DNA of 64,000 nt, taken from Cystobasidiopsis lactophilus. Its lineage: Eukaryota; Basidiomycota; Agaricostilbomycetes; Agaricostilbales; Chionosphaeraceae. Positions within the stretch are counted from its first letter, which is position 1, and each line of letters opens with the position of its first letter. Shown here piece after piece: positions 33,327 through 45,179 of this stretch. The stretch is taken from the NCBI GenBank assembly GCA_001599975.1, contig BCIO01000007.1:213229-277228 (forward strand). The letters run 5' to 3'. The translations under genes were made by a program, and so were the position numbers. The notes beneath the pieces were generated by a model, which was not told the origin of the DNA, did no database searches, and saw nothing but the letters and a program-made list of their open reading frames with translations.

Positions 33327-36300
33327 CTAGGGACCATATCCGTTCGGCTGCGAGTCCGAGTGAAAGCTATTTGGGCCATTCGTGCTGACGGTGGCCATGT
33401 CCACCATCTCGGTGTCAAACGTGGGAATGGTCTCCTTCTTGTACTCTTCATTCGTGACTGTGGCGACGTCGACCATTTCGGTGTCGACCATCGAAGTATC
33501 CTTCTCCTTTGACTCTTCTGGCGGTGGCGGTGGAGCCCCTTCTTCTGGTTCTGGAGGTGGTGGTGGCGGGGCCATGAAGAGGGCGGCGTCCACAGCTTCG
33601 AGAGCCGCCTGGGTTTGGGCGTCCGAGATCAAGGCCGAAGCGACGACGCTGGGCGTGTCCTCAGCTTCGTCTTCGCTCTCTTCATCGTCCTCCTCTTCCG
33701 GTTCCTCCGCTTCCGCTTCGTCGTCGCCGTTCATCTCTTTGAGCACGTCCGCCTCTTCTTGCAAACCGCCGACAAAGTTTTCGTCGCCGTTTGGCTCGAC
33801 AGAAGCCATGGTCGCCGTGCTGGCAGCGGTGCTGGGCGTAGGCGGTTCAGATGTGGTGGCAATAGGGGAGGAAGTTGGGTCAGCAGCCTTGCTCGGGCTG
33901 GCGGACGAGGCGCCAGAGGTGCCGTTTGGCTTGGACTTGGACGAGCTGGCCTTAACGCCCGGAGGGAGGACGCCAGGTTTCAGACCCTTCCTCGTCAACA
34001 GTTTGGTGATGAACGACTTGACAAAGCTCTTGATGCGCGCCTCTTGCTCCGGCGTAACCGACTTGTAGACCGCCGCCTGGAAGCTATCGCGCTTCTTCTC
34101 CTTGTCCACAAGCAAGGTGGTGAGCTGTTGAGGACCATGTTAAGTCTCTTATTCCTCAAGACGAGAAAGGCGACGCAGTTGCTCACCTCTTTGGCTCGAC
34201 TCTTGAACTGATCGCGGGTTAAACAGCCTTGGGTGTACTTGCTGACCAACCGGACGACGATGGGCGAGTAGAGCTTGACGAGGCGCTTCTCCTTGGCGAC
34301 AAGGTCCTTCTCCGCCGTCTTCTTGGCCTTCGCTTCCGCCTTAGCCTTCCGCCGCGCCTCACGGGCGGCCCGCTTCGCCGTCTGGTCCTGCTCTGCCAAG
34401 GCTTCCGCCTGCTTCGCCTCCAAAGCCGCTTTGATGGCGTTCGCCTTGTCCATCTGCGCCTTGGTGCGCTCGACAATGTCGGTAACCGAAGCGGTGGTGC
34501 GCTTGGCGACGTAGGCCGCCTCGATCTTGTCCGCCTCGGCTTGGGTGGGCAAGGCCCATCTCGAATCGCGCGACTTGACATGGTAGTAGTAGATGCGGTG
34601 GTCCGGGCTGTGGCCCACGTTCCAGCCGTCCGGCAAGCCGGCGGCTTTGGCCCGTTGCAAGGGCGTCAGCTTGGTGTCCTCCTTCGAGCCTTCTGGCCGC
34701 ACAAAGTTGGTGTTGATGACGTTCTGCACCATCTCGTCCAGATGCAAGCGCTTGTTGGCGAACAGCGACTCGCCAATCTCCTCGCGCAGCCGCTTCAAGT
34801 TGACCTTGCCGTCCTCGTCAGTGGCGTTCTGTGCGCAGACGCATCATTCAACATGACTACAGGGGACATGAGGGGAGAGCGTCACTCACCTCGAGAGCCC
34901 TGGGAATCCGGTAGCCCAGATCCAAGTCGCCCCAGCTGTCCAAGAGCTGCTGGGCGAGCACCCGAACCTCGGCCTCCTTGGAGTGATCGACGACGCGGAT
35001 GAGCTGCTCCTCGATGTTTGTACTGGTGATCTTGTTGCGGGTGATGACGGGCCACTTGCCAAGGCACTGTAGGACGGGCAGGATGATGCCAAGGTGATCG
35101 TCGAAGTGCTCGTCGACGAGCATGGCCATGAGTGAGAAGCCGCGGAGGCGCATGAGCTGTGACTGGACAGCCACATCGTTGGTCTTGATAATGCGCTCCA
35201 TGAGCATGGAGAGAATACGCTTGTTGGTAGCTGCTTGGCGCAAGGCTGAAGCCACCTTGGGCGCATCGTCCAGCACGATCGGTTTCAGGTCCGGCTGTGA
35301 GCATAGAGAGCTGAGTGAACATCGCTTATGAGTATAAAAAGGCAGCCGCCACGCACAATGTAATCCTCGCCGAGCTTGAGGCCCTTCTTCTTGATGCTAC
35401 CTTTGAGGCCGAGCGCTTCGACTTCCTCCGTGATGCCCAGTGCTGTAAGGGGCGATGACCTCTATTCAGAAATCAGAGTACTGAAAACAGGGAAGGAGAC
35501 CCACCATCGAGGTAGAGGTCGTCCATGTTGCCGAGGTCGGTTTGGGTCTTGCCACCGATGTAGCCAATGCAGTTCGGCTCGCCGCAATAACAGTCTTGCG
35601 CTTCGTGTCTGTGCATAAGCACGCCAAATGAGACCGTCGTGATCGTTGGGCAGGAGGAAAGCCACGCACCCATATCGATCGACGTTATAATTAAAGGTTA
35701 GTTCCTCGCCGTAGACGATGCGGCGCTTGGTGAAGATGGCCATGCGCATCTTCTTGCCGACGACCCACTTGGAGACGTAGCAATTGGGGTTGCAAGAGTG
35801 GTTCAAAAAGCGACCGCGCCCGCCCTTCTTGGTGGCATCGATGTACTGTTGGCCGAGGCGAATAATGAATCAATTCTTCTGCCAAGTTGATCAAGGTAGG
35901 GCTCGAACGAACCTCGTCTTTCTGCAGGGCCATAAAGTAGAAGTGCTTGATGCCAGAGCCGGAGTATTGCTGCATGCGGCGGACAAAGTTGTTCTGCGCG
36001 ATGATCTCGCCCACGTACTCGGTCACCAGCGTATCTCTGTTCGCCACCCAATTTTCTTGAGCCACTGGAGAAGAGCAACAGTGGGGGAAAAGAGACAAAC
36101 GGTGCCAGCTCAGACAAGGCCATCATGCCGTAGCCCTTGCGCTCGGTTTGGATGATCCGGGTCGGTGCGTATTGCTTCCGCTGCATCCTGTGGCGATTGT
36201 CCCGAAGGTGCTAAGACCTCCACAAAATGTCTAAACACAAGCAACTAGGCAACGCACCTCTGGTTCTGGCAGTGGGAGCCGCATCGGCACTCGCCGGGCG

Positions 36301-36868
36301 GGCATTCGACCTGGGTGAGCCGGTTGATGCAGTCGCTGTCCTCGCCGCACGCCTGCTTCTTCGGGTTTCCGCCTGTGTGACCAAGCTCCCAGCAATAAGA
36401 CCATGCTTAAAGTCGTATTGCGAGGGACGGGCGCACCGGGTTCGTATTTGCAGTCGCAGGCGAACGAGTCCTCTTGCTGGCGGGCCGCACCGATGTGCTT
36501 GTTCTGAAATATGTTCTCCGAGATCTCGATGAAGCTGTCCATGGCCTGCGTACTGCCATCAGCTAGCTGCTAGTGACCAGGGCAGGCGGGCGGCGCACCT
36601 CGCGCTCGGCCTCTTTGAGGTGGGTAACGAGCTGGGCCTCGAAGCGAAACTGCTCCCGCTTGGCCGGCGACTTCCTGGGCGGGCCAGAGTTGGAGGTCAC
36701 AGGCTTGCGCTCTGCCTCGGGGGACTTGGTCGGGCTGCGGAGCACAAGCGAGGGCGACGGCTTGGGCTCGGCGAGGACGAGCGGCTTCGACTTGACCAAA
36801 GACGCTTCGAACTCGTCGCCGTAGAGCAGCTTGGCCAGCGCCACGTCGTCCTTGTCCTCCTCCTTCAT
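33327..36868 (-). CDS. SET2: SET2 histone H3-K36 methyltransferase
   Basis: Nuclear enzyme methylating histone H3 lysine 36 during RNA polymerase II elongation. Domains along the minus strand: cysteine-rich AWS/pre-SET (about 36490-36180, with ECPPGE and [15 protein letters not shown]), SET ([49 protein letters not shown]), post-[17 protein letters not shown], an elongation-factor-like helical domain (35320-34880), a WW domain ([20 protein letters not shown], about 34650-34560), a lysine/alanine-rich coiled coil, and the SRI domain ([20 protein letters not shown]) that binds the phosphorylated Pol II tail. The acidic C-terminal tail ends at 33327. I chose the ATG at 36868 (MKEEDKDD); an upstream exon before about 36910 is possible. 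This is the full Set2 architecture. Confidence 0.93.
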
Positions 36869-37169
36869 CTCGTCTCTAACAGCACGCAGCAGCTCGGGGC
36901 TTATTGGCGCTGGGGCATGCAACAACACAAGGGCAATAAAGTTCGCGCAAGGTGGTTGGAGCACAGAGACCCTTGTTCCCCAGTGTGCCGGGGCTTTGGT
37001 GGCGCTTGCTGGAAATTTGGGTTGCTGTCGATGCAGGTTTGAGGATTGTAGTAGCTCAACGCAGCTGCCTGAGCCGGAGGGGCGGAGGCAGGGAGGGGGA
37101 GAAAGCTTCGCAAAAATTCCACCACTGCCAACCGACCCCACAAGACCATGTCCCCGAACGAATTCAACA

Positions 37170-38773
37170 TCAGCTGTTGGCCGCCCGCCGCTTCTTTTTG
37201 GGCGCGGGAAAGACCAAGGGGATCTTGAGCTCGGCCATGGCGGCCTTTGCTTTCCCCCGCCGCACCATATTGCCCTCGCTGTCCTCGACCAGGTTGGACG
37301 CCGCGCCGTCTCCCGGTGGGTAGGCGATCGTGCAGCCCAAGCTCTTGTCTGGGAGGCAAAGGATCAAGCTAAGTCGCGTATCATGGACTACGGTAGGTTT
37401 GGCACACTCACAAATCTCACGAATGCTGCAAAAATGGCTTCAGCCTACATCCCAGGACGTAATGGAGAAGCAACACTCACGCTTTGGGATTCATGTTCAG
37501 ATCGTTCGCAATCTCTGACACCGACACCGAGAACTGGTCGAAGTGCAAGGCGATGACCAGCGCCTCGGCCCGCGCCTTGCTCTTCATGAAGTCCGTCAGC
37601 TTCTTTCTGTAAGACCAGCACAAGGTCAATGTCAATAAGGTCTTGGCATAAAGGGGAAGGGCGGCCTACACTTTGGGGTCCCTGGTAGCCTCGGTGAAGC
37701 GCTCCAACAAGATCGCCTTGCCTTGCGGCCTGATGCCGGCGAGCGACTTCTCGAGCATCCTAGAGTCCTTAGCCAGCGCGATGGTGAACAAGCAGTTGAG
37801 GTAGATGAGCAGTCGGAGCTTGTTCTTGGGCCGCTTCTTGAACGGGTGCTGGGTGTTGTTGAAGAGCTCTTGGAGGCGCTTGTTGACGAACTCGACGTGC
37901 CAGTTGGGGAGCATCTGCACCCGGTCTGCTTGGCTGGCGGCGTTCATCAGCTCGTCCGCTGGCATGTGGTCCAGCACGTTGTCCTCGGTCAGGTCGGACA
38001 GCTTGTACACCTCGGCTGCGTCGATGGCGGCCTTGTCTGCTGGAGGGTTCGGGTTGGCTAAGGCGTCCAACGCTTGCAGGTCCTCACTGGTGGGCATGGT
38101 AGCCAGATTGGCGGCCAAAGAAGCCATGAGCTCGGGCTGGTAAGACTGCAAGTCCTTGCCCTCGACATCGAGCTTGTTGCGCTCTTTGGCGCGGATGTTG
38201 CCCTTGACTTTTTTGGTGCCAAAGGCCATGCCTAAATCGGCTCTCTGGACGCTCATGGTGCCCGCAGCAGGAGCCTCGTTGGTGGCGGAAACGCCGTAGT
38301 GGGCTTTGAGGGCGGGTTGGACGATGTGCAGAGGGGCGGGCAGGAGCGTGGCTATCTTCAACCGCTTATCCACAACGGCCACCATGTACCTGATACTCTT
38401 TCATTAGCGCAAATAGCCAAAGGAATGACGCCGCCACACACTCGCAGCTGTAGCTTTTGTCCACCGTCGTCGGCTGCTCCAGCTCGTCCTCGCCGCTCAG
38501 CCTAGCGCCGACGTGGTTGTGCGACTGCCAATAAGCCTTCTTGTCCTCGCCCATGACCAAGGACGACCGCTTCTTGCTGGCGCCGCCGCTTGAGTAAAGC
38601 TGGAACAAAGTCGACGTCGGCACTTCGAGCGCATTGGCCGACATCAGCAGCGCTTCCGGGCCAGCCTTGGGCGTCTCCTGCAGGGTGCAAGCGACCAGCG
38701 TAGGTGCAGTACTGCCACTGGCGCCAGACTCATGGCTTGTCTTGCGCTTCTTGGAAGGCAAGTCGACCTGCAT
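37170..38773 (-). CDS. RPA49: RNA polymerase I subunit A49
   Basis: Subunit of RNA polymerase I that with A34.5 supports initiation and elongation on rDNA in the nucleolus. Start ATG 38773 (MQVDLPSKKRKTSHESGASG), then VPTSTLFQLYSSGG, ARLSGEDELEQPTTVDKSYS; next exon YMVAVVDKRLKIATLLPAPLH and the linker-region MAFGTKKVKGNIRAKERNKL. The C-terminal tandem winged-helix part includes LPNWHVEFVNKRLQELFNN, NKLRLLIYLNCLFTIALAKD and SLGCTIAYPPGDGAASNLVE, ending PKKKRRAANS at 37170. Fits the A49 domain order with family-typical length of about 450 residues. The downstream SET2 gene follows on the same strand within a few hundred bases, and the NIPA-type gene upstream ends only 80 bases before its start. 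Confidence 0.88.
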
Positions 38774-38852
38774 ATTTTTTTGGTGTTCGCAGACAAAACA
38801 AAATTTTGTGCGGAGTCATGTGGAATCAAGCAGCATGCAAGGTTTGGTAAAT

Positions 38853-40368
38853 TCAGCCTCTATAGCGTCTGGCTGTTGAGCTCTCATATAGCGTCAACAG
38901 CCGAACCCCAGCGAAGACCGAAAGGCAGCCAGCGATGAACAGCAGCACTTCCCTGGCGGTGGCGTACTGTGCGTGCAAGTTCTTTCTATGAGAAAGGTCG
39001 ACGGTCTCAAGGTAAGAACGAACGCACCCGAAAGTCCCCAAAGACGACGCTCGAGGCCACAATGGCGGCCAGGGTGAAGAAGACAAAGTTCGTCGGCACC
39101 ACTTCCTGTAAGTCACTATCCTAAAATCCATTAGGCAGTAAAAGGGGAAGAAGAGACTTACCCTGCTGTCAAACCGTTGGAGGGCTTTGTTGAGGAAGTT
39201 GACTTGGAGAATGGCGGAGGAAATTAGCACGGCGAGGATGAAGTAGGTGACCGGTACGGTGAATCTGCAAGGCCGCAAATACTAATACTATCGAGCCCTG
39301 TATAACACGGCTAAAGAAGGACACCGCTTACACTTTTAGAAACATATCGGATAGAAAGCTGGAGAGCGCTTTCGTTGACAGAACGGTGTAGGAGCCTGGT
39401 GCCATTTCCCCTTTAGTTTCTCAATGGTGGAGAAAGAGCGAACGTCACACACCAGCCAACGCACACAGCCCAATGTCGACAAGGATGAAGCGCTCGCCGT
39501 AGGGGCCACGAGAAAGAATGGCCAGGGCTCTACAAGCGACGTCACTCTCATCAAGCGCATCGCGCACGAAGAAAAGGAGATGCACTTACAGTGCTGATGG
39601 CAGACTAAGACTAAGATATAGAATACAGGGCCATTTGCCTAAGAGGTAGAGAAAGCGGTCCGGGTCGAGCTGTTGTTAAGGATCAAGACGAAATGCCAGA
39701 AGGCATACAGGAGAGGACGTTACCAACCTGCTCTTGTCTAGAGGAAGAAGATGCCACGACTAGCACAACTCCAAGCACAGCCAGGCCAACTCCCCACTGT
39801 AGGCGCATCGCCTTCACTCGGGACACCTCTCGATCATAGGAGAGCACACCACCTACTAGATCCTTTGCGGCGAACTTTTCTTTGAGCATGTAAGGCGCAA
39901 TAAAGCAGTTGGCGATCAGCGCCACCACGCCCAACGGAGCGACCAGCGAAGCCGGCGCGAACCCGTAGCTGGTAAAGTTGCCCAGCTCGCCAATGGTCAT
40001 CAAGCCGATGCCGGCCCACCACAGCTTATTGGTCAAGAACACTTTGCCTTCATGCGGGAAGGCGGGGGAGCTGGTCGCCTGGCCATTGGGAGGCGACTCG
40101 GACGAAGGGGACTAATTTAGAAGGATCAGCGCGTTCGTTCTTCTCTCAGCCTCTCGGTAGGAGCCAGGGACCCACATTAGCCTCTAGTAACGGTTCTCGC
40201 TCTCCATTTTCAGCTCGAGCGTGTAAATTGCTGCATTGAAAGCGACTAGCGTAAGCAAAAGCTGCCGCCTTCCACGACAAATGTAGCCGCACTTCTCGCT
40301 CTTGCTCCGAATCCGGGTATGCGCCAGCTTCTGGACGTTCAAAGCTAGGGCAATGACCAAGTTGCCGG
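38853..40368 (-). CDS. NIPA-like magnesium transporter (DUF803)
   Basis: Multi-pass membrane protein of the NIPA family, whose members transport Mg2+. The first exon I can place begins at a CAG acceptor at 40368 with GNLVIALALNVQKLAHTRIR, the family's first helix; the true start codon lies in an exon further upstream that I could not find. Next exons give NGEREPLLEAN, then LTNKLWWAGIGLMTIGELGN and FTSYGFAPASLVAPLGVVAL (the GEGGNF/YGFAPAS-type signature), a glutamine-rich break, AILSRGPYGERFILVDIGLC, SYTVLSTKALSSFLSD, VTYFILAVLISSAILQVNFL, NKALQRFDS and NFVFFTLAAIVASSVVFGD. The stop is at 38853. About nine helices fit the family. Partial only at its 5' end. Confidence 0.82.
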
Positions 40369-40870
40369 CTGTTTGTCACTCCGAATCAGCCTCCTGCGAC
40401 CTCTGCGGTGAGTCCTTTTGTGGCGCTCGCCTGTGCAGATGGCAACGCCCCAGCTTGAACTTTCGGTCAGATTTTGGCTAGGTAGCTTGACGGATCAGCC
40501 GACCCACAGAGTTCTGGCGTGACTGGTCATGGCATCTTGTCCGCCTGCATCGCTGTCTCGTCTGGAGAGAATGCAAGGCATCAAAAAGGCGAAAATTGCC
40601 CGCGCTCCCACGTGGTTACAAGGGCGATCTCTTTGGCGGCAATCTCGCCTCAGAACGCCACCAAATACAGCAGAGCGTTGCACCAGCTGTTCTCTGGGTT
40701 ATCATATCCTCTTATGCCAAGCTCAAGCTCAAGATACCACAGGTTCATTGACACAGTATCCGATGTTTGAATTGCAGAGTACGGTGCCGTCGCCAACAGC
40801 CAAACCGGTGGGTGCAGACACAACCTCTCAGAGGATGCTCTTCAGCAGATCCTGGAGAGCTGTAGTTCTG
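40369..40870. other. Intergenic, possible 5' exon of the NIPA gene
   Basis: About 500 bases between the NIPA-like gene and the 3' end of the monooxygenase. The missing first exon of the NIPA gene is expected here on the minus strand. A long plus-strand open frame crossing it is not supported as a gene. Confidence 0.35.
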
Positions 40871-42738
40871 CTAAGAAGCTGTGTTGCACAGTTTGAAAAG
40901 GGGACACGAACTGGTGCGGGAAGTGGGGTGGGCGACGGCAGCGGTCGCGGCGATCACGGCAGCAAGGCTGAGCGCTCGTCGACCAAAGAAAGCGAGGCTG
41001 GCGTAGACAGGCCAGAGAAGGGAGCCGCCTTCGAGGTCGAAGTCGCCGAACTTGGGAATCAGCGTCTCGAGCCAGTACGAAGAGGCGTATCCGGGGTAGG
41101 ACGCGGTGTTGCGGCCCCACTCGTTCAGGTACCAGTTGGAGCAGCCGGCCTCCCACACCATGTCCTTGAGACCGATCTGGACTTTGGCGGCGTTGAGATC
41201 TTCGGCAATCGGCTTGACAGTGATTTTAGAGGCGCGGCCGGCCACCAGCGGGTCAATGAGGGCACGCCGAATGTACTCGCACTGGACCTCTGCCGTGTAA
41301 ATTACCGAGTTGTGGGCCGGGAAAGAGTTGGGTCCAACTGTGCTCAGGAAGTGAGACCCCAAAGCACGCGGAAAAGAAAAAGGGGGCGACCAACAGACGA
41401 TGCCACTGCAGGAACAGCAGCTTAAGTAAAGGGCTATTCCAAAGACACGGATGCGCTTACAAGTTGGGAAAGTGGGACACAAAGGTGCCGTGGTACGCCT
41501 GGGCACCGCGGGTCTCCTTCCAATGCGCGGAAAGCGATTTGCCGTCGTCGCCAACGATTTGCAACGGCGTGAGGAATTCTTGCACCTTGTAGCCAGTGGC
41601 GAGGACAAGGGCGTCGACTTCGCGGCGCTGCCCGGAAGTCGAGATCACAGTCTTGCCCTCGATGCGGTCGATACCTTCAGGAATGAGCTCGATGTTGGGC
41701 GCGTGCAAGCTGGCGAGGTATCCGGGGTCAAAGACGCGCCGTTTGCAGCCGAGAGGGTAGTTGGGCGTCAAGATCTTGTGGTACTTTTCCGGAGCAGTGG
41801 CCTTCATGTACGCCAACGATTCGCCCTCGACCTTGGAGCGGACGACCTGGGCCTTGGGGCTGGCCAAGTACGTCGTAAGAAGCGCATCGGTGTCTACGAA
41901 GAGCCAAAAGCGGTAGAAGCGCATAACGCCAGGCACCCAGTTGAAGATGAAGCGCTGGAGCGGCGTGTAGAAGTGGTTCGGCCGAGGATGGTACCACTGC
42001 GGGGAGCGAGCAAACTGCGTAATCTGGGCGCCGGATTCCACCATGGAAGGGATGAACTGCGAGGCCGAGCAGCCGTTGCCAACGACCGCAACGCGCTTGT
42101 TGCTGTAGTCGTAGTCGTGGTTCCAGCGCGCCGAGTGCCAGATCTCGCCTTCAAAGGTTTCATGGCCGGGAATGTTGCAGTCTTTGGGAATGGAGATGGC
42201 GCCGACGCAAGAGATGAAGACGTCGCACTGGCGGGTGTACGACTCTTCGGTCCGGAGATCTTTGAAACGAACGACCCAGTGCTGCTTCATCGAGTCCCAG
42301 AAGGCACCCAAGCAGGAAACGCTGCACAGGATGTGGGGGCGCAACTCGAGCTGCAAATGACACTCTGAATTGAATTCCACCAGTAAGGCAGCCAGCAGCG
42401 CTTACCTTGTCGATCGTCGAGTTCATATAGCGCTCGATTTCAGGCTGATCGGCTAGCTCTTGGGTCCACTCGGGGTTGAGGTTGAACGAGAAGGAGTAAA
42501 GGTGCGAGTAGACGTCGCAGCCGCACTTCGGGTACGTGTTCAAGTGCCAGACGCCGCCTGGATTGGCCGCCTGCTCGTAAATTTGAAAGCTGTCGACCTT
42601 GGCGACGTGCTTGAGGTTGTAACCCATGGCTGCAGGAAAACCCGCGGTCAGTGGCGGCAGCGGTCTGCTTTGCAGAAGGGGCAACCTACAGATGCCACTG
42701 GGGCCGGCGCCGATAACGATCACGCTTGGAGAGGGCAT
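40871..42738 (-). CDS. Flavin monooxygenase, Baeyer-Villiger type
   Basis: FAD/NADPH enzyme predicted to insert oxygen next to a ketone, giving an ester or lactone. Start ATG 42738 (MPSPSVIVIGAGPSGI), the FAD loop GAGPSG, spliced to SMGYNLKHVAKVDSFQIYEQ. Then GGVWHLNTYPKCGCDVYSH, the Baeyer-Villiger fingerprint FEGEIWHSARW (F-x-G-x-x-x-H-x-x-x-W), and the NADPH loop VAVVGNGCSASQ. Later ALVLATGYKVQEFLTP and, in the last exon, GPNSFPAHNSVIYTAEVQCE. The C-terminus has a hydrophobic stretch (LSLAAVIAATAAVA) that might anchor it in a membrane. Four exons. It is divergent from an alcohol dehydrogenase across 227 bases that hold a perfect CGG/CCG palindrome; the ketone could come from that dehydrogenase. 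Substrate unknown. Confidence 0.85.
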
Positions 42739-42819
42739 AGTGGTCTTGCAGGTGGCGACGACGCAGGTGGCGACGACGCTGTTCGAGCAGAAGCCATTTT
42801 CCCCACCCCCAGAGCGGAT

Positions 42820-42835
42820 CGGAAAAGCTTTTCCG
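42820..42835. promoter_or_regulatory. Perfect 16-bp palindrome in the BVMO/ADH divergent promoter
   Basis: CGGAAAAGCTTTTCCG reads the same on both strands (CGG-N10-CCG). It lies in the 227-base gap between the divergent start codons at 42738 and 42966. Confidence 0.6.
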
Positions 42836-42965
42836 GAATCCGGCCGGCCTCTAAGCCCTTGTGCGTGCTGCAGCGGTCCGGCAGCGCGCTTTATCCGACC
42901 CGGGGTCCTCCGGCTGCATTTGCACGACGTCGAGGTTGGCTCGGGGTTGCAGCAGAAAGACGACA

Positions 42966-44999
42966 ATGGCCGAACAAGGAGCAACAATGCAAGCGCTGGT
43001 GCTCAAGGGCGCACACAAGATCGTGGTGCAGGACATGCCGATGCCTGTGGTCAAGGCAAGCTGGTCGCAACGGTTGTTTGGCCCACTGACTGTGGATCGC
43101 AGGAGCCAACCGACGCCGTCGTCGAGGTTGGTTATACCGCATCAACGATTGTGCTTTGTCTGACAAACTCGCAGGTCGAGCACACTGGACTGTGCGGTTC
43201 GGTACGCTGCAGAGACGTTTGACAACGATTTGCGCTCTCAACTTTGCTGCTTGACTCGGCCCGCAGGATTTGCACTGGTATAGAGGACACCAGGTGTGGG
43301 ATGGCCGCGACATTGTGAGTTGCAGACGTGCCCCGCAGCCGCGCGCCCCTCTCAGAAGGTGGTCTGCTAGATCCTTGGACACGTTGGTCAAACCCGGCAA
43401 GCACCATTGGAATCGACTTGCTGATCTGACCCCGTCCAGGAATTCGTGGGCCGAGTCTCCGCCATTGGCAGCGCCGTCACCCAATTCAAAATGGGCGACC
43501 GCGTGGTGGCTCCTTTTACCTGGTCTGTCGCTTTGAAACCGCCGCCACTACGGTCCGAGGATTCAAACGTTCATTCCCAGTCAATGCGGCGCTTGCTTCT
43601 ACTGCGAGCGTGGAGCAAGCTCGCGATGCGACGTGGGCCCTTCTCCCGGTCGCATGACCGTCCGGCTCTCACGGTGCCATGTCCTTCGATCAGAGCGTCA
43701 AAGTGTATGGCACAGCCGCCTTTGTCGGCGTTCAGTGCGAGTACGCCTTTGTCGCCATGGCAGATTCCACCCTGGTGCACGCTCCGCCTGGTGTGTCGCC
43801 ACAGACTTTGATATTGATGGGTGCGTGGGGTGTTCTCGCCTTCTGCCCTCTGTTTTCTCATCTCGTTGCAACAGCCGACATCTTTCCAACCGGATTTTGG
43901 ACCGCTCGCAATGCCTTCCGGTTGCTGGGCGAGGAAACGAAACGCAGCGAGTCGGTCTGCTTGGTGGCAAGTCTTCAGCCCCTTGGCTTCCAAAGCCACC
44001 AGCTGACACGTCCTCGACCTCATTCCAGATAGGCTGTGGTCCCGTCGGTCTCTGTGTACGCCCAGCGACATTGCAGGTTAGACAAGGAGCTCACCAGCTT
44101 CATCTAGGCCATCACCGCTGCGACGCACTACTTCGGCAAGGTGTACGCCATGGACTTTGTTCAGAGCCGTAGAGGTCAGTCATTGCACTTTTGCTGCGCC
44201 CTGGCCCGGCTGACACGGCCAACAGATCAAGCCAAGCGTCATGGTGCCATTCCCGTGACCCCGCAGGATCTGGAAAAGACCATTATGGAAGCCACGAACA
44301 ATCGCGGAGCCGACGCCTGCCTTGAGGTGGTCGGCAACGCTGCGGCTTTGGACACCGCTTTCAAGTTGGTTCGGCCTTTTGGCGTAAGTGGCGGCTCATG
44401 ACTGCGCGTATCTCTTTGCTGATATCGTGCCGACCTGAAGGCTGTCTCATCGTGTGGTTCGTCCTTTATTCTGCGACAGCGCCACGACGCCGCGACGCCG
44501 CGACGCCGCCGAGCCTAAACCTTTTCGTCGCAGGTGTACATGCCGGAGCAAGCCACGAGGGCGAGCCTTCGATCACGCGTCAAATGCTCTACAACAAGAA
44601 CATCCGTTTGCGTATGTCTTTACCTCTGCGCTACGCAGGCCTTTTCCTCACCAAGCGTAGAAATGGGACGTTGCCCCGTTCGGGCAGTTTTCGACGAGGC
44701 GCTGGCCATGCTGCAAGAGCACGATGAGCTGTTCCAGTCCTTTGTCGAGCATATTGTGCCTCTTTCCAAAGGGCCCGAATTTTGTGAGCAAGGTGCTTGC
44801 GCGCCTCCGCCTTGACTGACGCGCTTTGGCAGACAAAGATTTTGAGGCACAAAAAATGTAAGCTCGTCGTGCAACTGCGCCGAACAACAAGCTGATTCTG
44901 AATACGCTTTCAGCATGAAGACGGTGGGTGCCTCTTTGAGGCGTCAGATGATTCAGTGCCCACTCACCAGTTTGGCAGATTTTCGTTCCTGGTTCTTAG
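42966..44999 (+). CDS. Zinc alcohol dehydrogenase, FDH-like MDR
   Basis: Medium-chain dehydrogenase of the group that includes formaldehyde- and secondary-alcohol-type enzymes; likely oxidises an alcohol to a ketone or aldehyde. Start ATG 42966 (MAEQGATMQALVLKGAHKIV). Spliced blocks: VEHTGLCGSDLHWYRGH (catalytic zinc cysteine and D-L-H), ILGHEFVGRVSAIGS (H-E), DRVVAPFTW, then QCGACFYCERGASSRCD with four structural-zinc cysteines, QCEYAFVAMADSTLVHAP, GCGPVGLC cofactor loop, DQAKRHGAIPVTPQDLEKTI, RGADACLEVVGNAAALDTAF. The 3' end uses tiny exons (a 10-base ATGAAGACG-type exon near 44914) to finish KTIFVPGS at 44999. About a dozen introns. Divergent partner of the Baeyer-Villiger monooxygenase. 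Confidence 0.82.
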
Positions 45000-45179
45000 C
45001 GCTACCTGGGGCCCGGCTTGTATATTCACGGCAGCCATCCGATCATCGTCGGAATGCAATGTCTGAGCTGGCGAGCGCTACACTTTCAACGGTGTCGCAG
45101 GCTGTGCAAGATGGACTACGGGAGCAACCAAGCTCAAGGTTGCAGAAGCGCCTTAAGGGTAAAGCTTGGCAGGCGAGCT

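Noticed and set aside
33382-34068. Long plus-strand open frame rich in Ser/Gly/Ala opposite SET2
   Set aside because: It is the complement of the low-complexity acidic tail of SET2; no start context or domain.
34229-35002. Second long plus-strand frame opposite SET2
   Set aside because: Complement of the lysine/alanine-rich coiled coil and WW region of SET2; composition explains the absence of stops.
40529-41425. 298-codon plus-strand frame between the NIPA-like gene and BVMO
   Set aside because: More than half overlaps the BVMO coding strand in antisense and the rest has no protein-like pattern.
41457-42368. 305-codon plus-strand frame opposite the BVMO
   Set aside because: Exact antisense of the main BVMO exon, which has the FAD and Baeyer-Villiger motifs.
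44480-44525. ACGCCGCG tandem units in the alcohol dehydrogenase region
   Set aside because: They fall in an intron of the gene and the run is short (about four units), so no separate feature is claimed.
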